From CAZPRY01 sp964589175 (GTDB taxonomy: Bacteria > Fidelibacterota > UBA2242): a stretch of 64,000 nt of DNA. Below the pieces are notes generated by a model. It ran no database searches, was not told the origin of the DNA, and saw nothing but the letters and a program-made list of their open reading frames with translations. Both the position numbers and the translations under genes were made by a program. Numbering within the stretch: position 1 is the first letter of the stretch; every line of letters begins with the position of its first letter. Shown here piece by piece: positions 58,106 to 64,000 of this stretch. The DNA lies in the NCBI GenBank assembly GCA_964589175.1, contig CAZPRY010000003.1, positions 62,001 to 126,000 of the forward strand, given 5' to 3'.

Positions 58106-59797
58106 GTGAGGCTTAAAATGTACAAGATTTTGTTGGTAATTGTCATTTTGTTGATCCTCTTTTCTTCTATTTTTTCTCAGAGTTTTTTTGATATTGTGTC
58201 AAACGGAACACCTGAGGAAGTCCAAAAAGCCATAGATGCGGGAGCGAATGTCAACGATCGGACTTCTGATGGAACAACTACCCTGATGTGCGCCGCCTAT
58301 TTTAATCAAAATCCTGAAGTGATTACGGTTTTAATCCGGGCGGGCTCGAATGTAAATGATCGGAATTTAAAGGGAAGAACTCCGCTGATAAACGCTGCTG
58401 TTAAAAATCAAAATCCTGAGGTGATCACGGCTTTAATCAAGGCGGGGGCGAATGTCAACGATCGGACTTCTGACGGAACAACTCCCCTGATGGGCGCCGC
58501 CGGTTTCAATCAAAATCCTGAAGTGATTACGGTTTTAATCAAGGCGGTAGCGAATGTAAATGATCGGGATTTAGGCGGATTGACTCCTCTGATGAACGCA
58601 GCCGGTCTCAATAAAAATCCCGAGGTGGTCACGGCGTTAATCAAGGCGGGAGCAAATGTCAGCGATCGGACTTCTGATGGAATGACTCCNNNNNNNNNNN
58701 NNNNNNNNNNNNNNNNNNNNNNNNNNNNNNNNNNNNNNNNNNNNNNNNNNNNNNNNNNNNNNNNNNNNNNNNNNNNNNNNNNNNNNNNNGGATTGACTCC
58801 TCTGATGGGTGCTGCCATTGACAATCAAAATCCTGAGGTGGTCACGGCGTTAATCAAGGCGGGATCGAATGTAAAAGAGCGGGGATTAAAGGGAAGAACT
58901 CCGCTGATAAACGCTGCCATTAACAATCAAAATCCTGAGGTGATCACGGCTTTAATCAAGGCAGGGGCGAATGTAAATGATCGGGATTTAGGCGGATTGA
59001 CTCCTCTGATGGGTGCTGCCATTGACAATCAAAATCCTGAGGTGGTCACGGCGTTAATCAAGGCGGGAGCAAATGTCAGCGATCGGACTTCTGATGGAAT
59101 GACTCCCCTGATCCTCGCCGCCGGTAACAATCAAAATCCTGAGGTGTTTACGGCTTTAATCAAAGCGGGAGCAGATGTCAACTATCGGAATTCTGATGGA
59201 ATAACTACTCTGATGAACGCTGCTGTTAACAATCAAAATCCCGAGGTTTTCACGGTTTTAATCAAAGCGGGAGCAGATGTCAACGATCGGAGTTTTGATG
59301 GAATAACTCCTCTGATGGGCGCTGCCGTGAAAAATCAAAATCCTGAAGTGATTACGGTTTTAATCCGGGCGGGCTCGAATTTAAATGATCGGGATTTAAA
59401 TGGACAAACTCCCCTGATCCTCGCCGCCGGTAACAATCAAAATCCTGAGGTGATCACGGCTTTAATCAAGGCGGGAGCAGATGTCAACGATCGGAATTCT
59501 GATGGAATAACTCCTCTGATGGGCGCTGCCATGAAAAATCAAAATCCTGAAGTGATTACGGTTTTAATCCAGTCGGGAGCGAATGTCAACGATCGGACTT
59601 CTGATGGAACAACTACCCTGATGTACGCCGCCTATTTTAATCAAAATCCTGAGGTGGTTACGATCCTTTTAAAATCCGGCGCTGATGGAAAATTAAAAGA
59701 CAATGAAGGGAAGACCGCCTTCTATTATGCTAAAGATAATGAAAATATTAAAGGCACTGCCGCGTACTGGGAACTGAATGATGCACAATACAAGTAG
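58106..59797 (+). CDS. secreted ankyrin-repeat protein 2 (contains assembly gap)
   Basis: Same signal peptide and unit plan as the preceding protein, 563 residues as drawn. Thirteen full 34-residue units are visible plus one broken by 100 N (58690-58789). The run of exactly 100 N is the usual mark for a gap of unknown size, so unit number and reading frame across it are not known. Neighbouring units are nearly identical at DNA level (AATCAAAATCCTGAGGTG core), which explains why assembly failed. C-terminal cap GKTAFYYAKDNEN as in protein 1. The upstream 80 bases are a copy of those before protein 1. Confidence 0.85.
   Translation: MRLKMYKILLVIVILLILFSSIFSQSFFDIVSNGTPEEVQKAIDAGANVNDRTSDGTTTLMCAAYFNQNPEVITVLIRAGSNVNDRNLKGRTPLINAAVKNQNPEVITALIKAGANVNDRTSDGTTPLMGAAGFNQNPEVITVLIKAVANVNDRDLGGLTPLMNAAGLNKNPEVVTALIKAGANVSDRTSDGMTXXXXXXXXXXXXXXXXXXXXXXXXXXXXXXXXXXGLTPLMGAAIDNQNPEVVTALIKAGSNVKERGLKGRTPLINAAINNQNPEVITALIKAGANVNDRDLGGLTPLMGAAIDNQNPEVVTALIKAGANVSDRTSDGMTPLILAAGNNQNPEVFTALIKAGADVNYRNSDGITTLMNAAVNNQNPEVFTVLIKAGADVNDRSFDGITPLMGAAVKNQNPEVITVLIRAGSNLNDRDLNGQTPLILAAGNNQNPEVITALIKAGADVNDRNSDGITPLMGAAMKNQNPEVITVLIQSGANVNDRTSDGTTTLMYAAYFNQNPEVVTILLKSGADGKLKDNEGKTAFYYAKDNENIKGTAAYWELNDAQYK
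58690..58789. other. assembly gap (100 N)
   Basis: Exactly 100 N inside a tandem ankyrin array. The true length is unknown and was probably collapsed or left open because of the near-identical 102-bp units. Confidence 0.97.
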
Positions 59798-60238
59798 CGA
59801 TAAGAGAATTATTTCCACAGGATTCTCAAGGAAAGAGAGTATGTAATGAAAAAGTCAATAGACCTTTGGACGGCTTGATAAGGGCGGTAAGTGTCCGAAA
59901 CTACTTTAACCTGCTGGCGACAAATATTTTTCCCTGTTTTACTCGTTTATCTTTTACAATGGAGACGAGATTTCTTAATGGAGATTGCTTCGAAATACCT
60001 GTATCTCACGCATCTTCTTTTAGCGCCCCAATGACGATTTATGACGCAAAATTGCTAAATGAACCTCCCCGATGCAAGCCTAGGGGAATTCTTTGATTTA
60101 AAATTTTTAAATAACGTAAACACTAATAGACAGATACGGTAAGGGATGATCAATGGATAATCTGCATCAAGTTTTTTATGTGGCACTTGAAGCTATTGGT
60201 GAATTGGATAACACCGTGCTTGGCGATCGCTTAAAAAA

Positions 60239-60316
60239 AGTGAAATCAACAAACTGGTCAAGTTGACCCTGCCCAAAGACACCTGGGTGGAATTCGGTAT
60301 TACGGCCAAACGCTAA
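60239..60316 (+). pseudogene. truncated third copy of the WVEFGITAKR gene (module copy C)
   Basis: Reads SEINKLVKLTLPKDTW then VEFGITAKR and TAA, the last 25 residues of the 104-aa family. About 80 residues upstream are missing and the frame before it does not match. The 3' flank (GGAAAGGCCCGGTGATCAAG) is a direct repeat of the one behind copy B. B and C therefore bracket the two ankyrin genes. Confidence 0.8.
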
Positions 60317-60340
60317 ACTGAATTTTCGGATATTCTGGAA

Positions 60341-60370
60341 AGGCCCGGTGATCAAGCCGGGATTTTTTTA
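60341..60370 (+). terminator. terminator after module copy C
   Basis: CCCGG (60344-60348) pairs with CCGGG (60357-60361), then seven T (60363-60369). Same loop TGATCAAG as behind copy B. Confidence 0.85.
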
Positions 60371-60371
60371 G

Positions 60372-60665
60372 CCACAGATTTTTTGTTCTGTTAACCGCTG
60401 AGGTCACCGAGGACGTGGAGTATTTTCCTAGTCAACCTATGAACCGTAAGCGATGGACAATGATAGTACAATGGTTGTACAGTCGCTGAACAGTGGCCGA
60501 ATGCCGCGTATGAGATTTGAATTCTCGGGATTTGGTGATTATTTGTTTTTGTGTTTTGTTTTATTGGAAATTGTTATCGAAACAATTGGATTATCGTGAT
60601 TTTGACCAGCATTCGGAATTACCCCGGCGCTCCCATATGCCTACGACCCTATTCCCTATTCCGTT
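60372..60665 (+). repeat. dispersed repeat R1, right copy
   Basis: Direct-oriented counterpart of 51205-51545. Together the copies bound the island of about 9 kb. The extra hairpin of the left copy is missing here. Confidence 0.8.
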
Positions 60666-60741
60666 CTGCCCTTTGCAGTTCTCCGGAATCATCAATCGTC
60701 AATCACAAATCTGCTATCTTCGAATACTCAACGCTCGAAGT

Positions 60742-63054
60742 CTATTCCGCCTCCAGTATCCATACCTGCACATCGCGGGGAGCGATTTCGAGCGCAAGCC
60801 TCCTGGTGTCTTCCCGATCTGTCAATTCACTGGTTTTACCTGAAATCAGTTCCCGGAGGGCAAAGTTTTGATCGCTCTGCAGATGCAGATCGAGATTGAC
60901 TTTTTCTGCGTTTGCGCCGTGGTTGATAGTATAAAGCAAGTAGCCGCCGGGATATTCCTGCATGCGGATTTCGATCGGCGTACCGGAAACGCCGTCACAG
61001 TCACTGCTGAAGAGCCGCCGGATTTTGGCATAGGTGAGCAAATTTAGGATGAACCGCTCGTTGTCCTCGGAAGGCGACTGATGCTGGGCCATGCCCAGGA
61101 AGCTTCCGATCATGAGCGCTTTGCCTTTACCGTAGCGGTGGCAGGTGATCATCGGCGAATCGTCAGAGCCGGTGGCGACAATCGCAACGCTGCTGTCCGG
61201 CAGGATTTCAAGCGATTCGGCGAAGTAAGCGCCGCGCAAAACGCCGTCCTTCGAGAGATTCTTCAACAAGCAGTGCGTGCGCTTGCCCGGGATCATACGC
61301 ACCGAATCCTGCATCTCGACGCGGCTCTCGCGCACAGCAAAGACTTCGCTGAGTCCCATCCCGGGGATGACATCGGCGGCGAAACCGCGCTCGTCGTTCC
61401 AGGCCGTGCGGGCCTCGGACACGACTGCGCCGCCCGCTTCGATGAATCTTTTCAAACCGTCGGCAGCTTCCTGGGTAAACATCAGAGGGTAGGGCACTAT
61501 GATCAGCTTGTATCGCGCGAGATCGGCGTCTTCCAGTTCACGCCGGTGAATGAAATCCACGGGAATATTGTTTTCGGCGAAAGTCCGGTAATAACCGAAA
61601 AGGGACAGCTGGTGCATATCGCTGCTGCTGTGGCGCTGTTCGCCGCCGACCATCTGGGCCAGCGGATTATAGACAATCGCAACCTCCGCCGGCAGCGCTT
61701 TGGCCGATAGGAACAGATCACGGTTTTCGTCGATCAGGCGCGCCGTTTTGCCGGCTTCCACGGCGCGTTCGGTAATCGTGCGGTCCAGGTTTATCAGACC
61801 GTAGCCGCCCGACTCATAACCGGATGACATGGGATAATAGGCGTAAATATTAATCGCTTTGGCGCCTTTGGCGATGGCCGACCACATCCATATGCGGTGA
61901 TCGCCGGGCGTGATGGGATCGCCGACGTTCAGCCCGATAGTGCCTTTGCCGGCCTGCATTTCGCCCACATAGAATCCGCCGTTGCTGCGGTTGGCGCTGC
62001 GCGAAAAATCGACGGCCACCATGAATTTCCAGGCTTCCCAATGCCGCGACGGGTGATTGTGTTTCGGGTAAAGCGAGGTGCCGTAATAATCGACCTGTTC
62101 GGCCATCAGGAAGTCGTCAGTGGCGCCGTAGCCGTTATAGGGCGAGTAGAAGATTGACGGTACCGCGGCGTGGGAAGTGATCACGTGCGTTTTATCCGCA
62201 CGCCGCACGGCGGCGTAGCGCAGTCCCAAATCTTCGGCCATTTTCTGGTAAATGAAATTTTTCCAGTCGAGGAAGTCGGTATAACTTAGAATCGTGCCGA
62301 AGCGCGGCGGCTCCACGTCGTCCCAGCTCTCGAAATTGCGGTACCAGGCGGCATTCAGCGCTTCCAGGCTGCCGTACTTGTCGCGCAGCCATTGACGAAA
62401 GCGGGCGCAGCTGTGTTCGCAATAACAGAATTGGGCATTCGGTACATAATCGATATAAGCCCAGTTGACGATGTGGGGTTCGCTCCACAGGTCCCAGCCG
62501 TGGAAGTTGGCGTATTGATTGGCGACTTCGGCCGTTTTGGTGATAAAATCCGTCACTGCCCGGCGCACGCCTTTGTGGTCGATGCAGAAACCCGGCGCGG
62601 CCTGCGATTTGACTTCGGCGCCGTTCTGGGCGGTGTAGCAAGCGTCGGGGTACTTTTTCCCGACCCAGTCAGGGGCCGAATCGACATAGAGTTGGATGAT
62701 GAATTTCAGGCCGGTTTCGTCAGCCAGGCGGGCCAGGAGTTCCAGATTTTCAAAATGATAATCGCCGGGAGCCGGTTCGCAATGGGCCCATTCCACCCAG
62801 GTGCGCACCGTATTAAAGCCCAGATCCTTGATCTGCTGCAGGTCGGCGCGCCACTCCGCTTCCGAGTTTTCATCGATGGTGGAGAGCATCGGAGCGCGGG
62901 CTCTGCCGCCGCTGTACCAGACCGAGACCGGCAAGAAGTCGGGTTCCGGAAGGGTGAAGTTCTGCTTCCGGTACAAACGCAAATCATCCTCCCGGCTGCA
63001 GGATGCCAGAAGGATGAGTGCTAAGACGGACAAGAAAGGTTTCCATGTTGGCAT
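60742..63054 (-). CDS. glycoside hydrolase family 42-like lipoprotein
   Basis: A 770-residue lipoprotein (lipobox LLASC, Cys19) with a TIM-barrel glycosidase of the GH42 type. Acid/base Glu in WDLWSEPHIVNW (Glu192); nucleophile Glu in FYVGEMQAGKG (Glu365); then a beta-galactosidase trimerisation-like part (about 450-650) and a C-terminal beta-sandwich. GH42 enzymes split beta-galactosides and similar sugars. Exported and anchored, so it should act at the cell surface or periplasm. Followed upstream by the SIS-domain gene on the same strand; it may serve the same sugar route. Confidence 0.9.
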   Translation of the reverse strand: MPTWKPFLSVLALILLASCSREDDLRLYRKQNFTLPEPDFLPVSVWYSGGRARAPMLSTIDENSEAEWRADLQQIKDLGFNTVRTWVEWAHCEPAPGDYHFENLELLARLADETGLKFIIQLYVDSAPDWVGKKYPDACYTAQNGAEVKSQAAPGFCIDHKGVRRAVTDFITKTAEVANQYANFHGWDLWSEPHIVNWAYIDYVPNAQFCYCEHSCARFRQWLRDKYGSLEALNAAWYRNFESWDDVEPPRFGTILSYTDFLDWKNFIYQKMAEDLGLRYAAVRRADKTHVITSHAAVPSIFYSPYNGYGATDDFLMAEQVDYYGTSLYPKHNHPSRHWEAWKFMVAVDFSRSANRSNGGFYVGEMQAGKGTIGLNVGDPITPGDHRIWMWSAIAKGAKAINIYAYYPMSSGYESGGYGLINLDRTITERAVEAGKTARLIDENRDLFLSAKALPAEVAIVYNPLAQMVGGEQRHSSSDMHQLSLFGYYRTFAENNIPVDFIHRRELEDADLARYKLIIVPYPLMFTQEAADGLKRFIEAGGAVVSEARTAWNDERGFAADVIPGMGLSEVFAVRESRVEMQDSVRMIPGKRTHCLLKNLSKDGVLRGAYFAESLEILPDSSVAIVATGSDDSPMITCHRYGKGKALMIGSFLGMAQHQSPSEDNERFILNLLTYAKIRRLFSSDCDGVSGTPIEIRMQEYPGGYLLYTINHGANAEKVNLDLHLQSDQNFALRELISGKTSELTDREDTRRLALEIAPRDVQVWILEAE

Positions 63055-63099
63055 GGTTCGATCCTTTCCGTTGTTTTTTAATTTTCTTGACGCCGGGGA

Positions 63100-63861
63100 T
63101 TATACGCCGGCGATGCGCTTCTTGTACTTATCCAGCGCTTCCGTCAGCCGTTCGCGGGCGGTCGTGTCGCCGGGAACATTATGCGACGGATGGATATAGA
63201 GTTGAACGCCTCTGTCGGCTAGAATTTCGGCCACCGTGGTAACCGTCATCCAGACCGCGGTCACGAAAGCCAGGGTCGAAACCGGGCCGACTTTATCGAA
63301 ATGATTCTTCAGCGGCACGGAAGCGTCCTGAATCGGTACGCAGGTGTCGACGACGATGTCCGCAAGATCGAAGATCGTCTTGCCGCAAGAATGGCGGGTC
63401 TGCTTGCCCCCGGCTTCGGCCGCGGAGCCGAAAACAATGAGTTTCATGCCGTGTTTTTTGGCTTCGAGCGCCACGTCGATGTTGACGGCGTTGATACCGG
63501 TATGCGAAAAAATCCACATACAGTCGCACGGATCGAAATTGTAGCCCTTCATGATCTCCTGGCCGTAGCCTTCGACGCGTTCGAGAAAGACAAACTCATG
63601 CACGTTCATTCCATGAACGATATTGGTGAAGAAGGTCAGCGGCAGTTCGATCATCGGATGGAAACCGACGAAACCGCCAATGCGCGGATACATCTCTTCA
63701 ACCGGCAGCGTTGCGTGGCCGCATCCGAAAGTGTGCACCCAGCGTTCGGCCTGGATCGTGTCGGCCATGACTTCGGCGGCTTTTTTTATGTTTTCGAGCT
63801 GTGTGTCTTCAATCCGGTCCATGATATTTCTGGCGTTGCTTAACCACTGTTTTGCTAGCAT
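63100..63861 (-). CDS. SIS-domain protein (sugar isomerase/UPF0309-like)
   Basis: A 253-residue protein with a SIS phosphosugar-binding fold: VHTFGCGHATLPVEEMYPR (first Gly-rich loop), MWIFSHTGINAVNID and MKLIVFGSAAEAGGKQTRHS (second Ser/Thr loop), VVDTCVPIQDAS, and PVSTLAFVTAVW. Resembles the UPF0309 family of sugar isomerase or regulator domains. The GH42 gene is 45 bases away in the same direction and a membrane-protein gene lies upstream, so a sugar-use operon is probable. Confidence 0.85.
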   Translation of the reverse strand: MLAKQWLSNARNIMDRIEDTQLENIKKAAEVMADTIQAERWVHTFGCGHATLPVEEMYPRIGGFVGFHPMIELPLTFFTNIVHGMNVHEFVFLERVEGYGQEIMKGYNFDPCDCMWIFSHTGINAVNIDVALEAKKHGMKLIVFGSAAEAGGKQTRHSCGKTIFDLADIVVDTCVPIQDASVPLKNHFDKVGPVSTLAFVTAVWMTVTTVAEILADRGVQLYIHPSHNVPGDTTARERLTEALDKYKKRIAGV

Positions 63862-63882
63862 TTCTATACTCCTTCGGGTTAC

Positions 63883-64000
63883 TTAGATTTTGATCTTTTT
63901 GGATATTTTCGGTAGAACGATACTTAGAAGAATGAGCATGGCGATGATGCTTCCCAGCAATATACTCAGGTAATGCTGGATGCCGAAGCTGTGGGCGATA
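63883..64000 (-). CDS. C-terminal end of a membrane protein (partial)
   Basis: On the minus strand the last 38 residues of a protein are visible, IAHSFGIQHYLSILLGSIIA then MLILLSIVLPKISKKIKI and TAA. A hydrophobic helix followed by a basic tail fits the last helix of a transporter. The gene runs off the window. It lies 21 bases before the SIS gene's start, so it may be the operon's transporter. Confidence 0.6.
   Translation of the reverse strand, partial: IAHSFGIQHYLSILLGSIIAMLILLSIVLPKISKKIKI

Larger units (their letters stand above)
59798..60741. other. 944-bp gene-poor end of the island
   Basis: No intact gene is convincing. It holds a truncated third copy of the 104-aa family (60239-60316), its terminator, and the right R1 copy (60372-60665). 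A short + ORF at 60153-60266 (MDNLHQVFYVALEAIGELDN) with weak start overlaps the truncated gene in another frame and may be chance. Confidence 0.6.

Noticed and set aside
56950..59797. Ankyrin DNA repeats as CRISPR or a mobile element
   Set aside because: The 102-bp period encodes ankyrin units in frame with signal peptide and cap.
59866..60096. 76-residue + frame in the island end
   Set aside because: No ribosome site, composition not protein-like, no family.
60153..60266. Short frame MDNLHQVFYVALEAIGELDN
   Set aside because: It ends out of frame over the remnant of copy C; could be a real small gene start fused by deletion but nothing supports it.

Overview
The window looks like a scaffold from an uncultured Gram-negative bacterium of the FCB (Fibrobacteres-Chlorobi-Bacteroidetes) super-group or a neighbouring phylum. 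The clues are a TonB-dependent receptor with a carboxypeptidase-regulatory-like N-terminal domain paired with a DUF4249 protein, a 31-residue basic ribosome-type protein next to HU, lipoproteins, UvsE, and a GNAT-histone deacetylase fusion. The phylum cannot be fixed from this sequence alone. A run of 100 N at 58690-58789 shows that it is an assembled scaffold. No rRNA, tRNA or classical CRISPR array was seen.

Layout. 0-7.9 kb is core: plsC, DUF2851, heptose adenylyltransferase, an MltD-type lytic transglycosylase with four LysM repeats, HU, a 31-aa basic protein, a strong terminator, then xseA-xseB-nadK. 8.0-9.4 kb is an AT-rich trio (DUF3467-like, DUF5678-like, retropepsin-like). 9.4-14.8 kb holds proline dehydrogenase, a HAD protein, a deoxyinosine glycosylase, a phosphoesterase/beta-propeller fusion, a decayed methylglyoxal synthase and rubrerythrin. 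15-26.2 kb is an envelope-stress block: an ECF sigma factor, its anti-sigma and a Spy-like protein, a divergent Spy-like/MacAB/TolC efflux operon, and a surface lipoprotein/TonB receptor/DUF4249 operon. All three transcription units carry the same promoter, GGGAATA-N17-GTCTAA. 26-31 kb holds a methyltransferase, acetyltransferases, the GNAT-HDAC fusion, an alkyltransferase and a DUF202 protein. 31-35 kb is a nitrilase and a BsuBI/PstI-type restriction-modification system. 36-51 kb is mixed housekeeping and envelope functions (nitroreductases, peroxiredoxin, YidD with TPR membrane proteins, MFS transporter, UvsE, NagA, TGS GTPase).

51-60.7 kb is an accessory island of AT-rich unknown genes, all on the + strand. 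It is bounded by two direct copies of a roughly 300-bp repeat. Inside are an attC-like integron recombination site (53709-53814) with the expected two extrahelical bases, two weaker attC-like sites, other dispersed repeats, and two secreted ankyrin-repeat paralogues built from almost identical 34-residue units. The last 3.3 kb returns to metabolism (GH42 lipoprotein, SIS-domain protein, the end of a membrane protein).

The best candidate for an undescribed system is a three-copy module: a divergent 21-bp (7-residue) tandem array, then a 104-residue helical protein ending in WVEFGITAKR, then its own terminator. Two copies are complete (about 35.05-35.81 kb and 55.88-56.60 kb). The third (60.24-60.37 kb) keeps only the 3' end. 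The integron-like cassettes and the three-promoter sigma regulon are the next most interesting signals.
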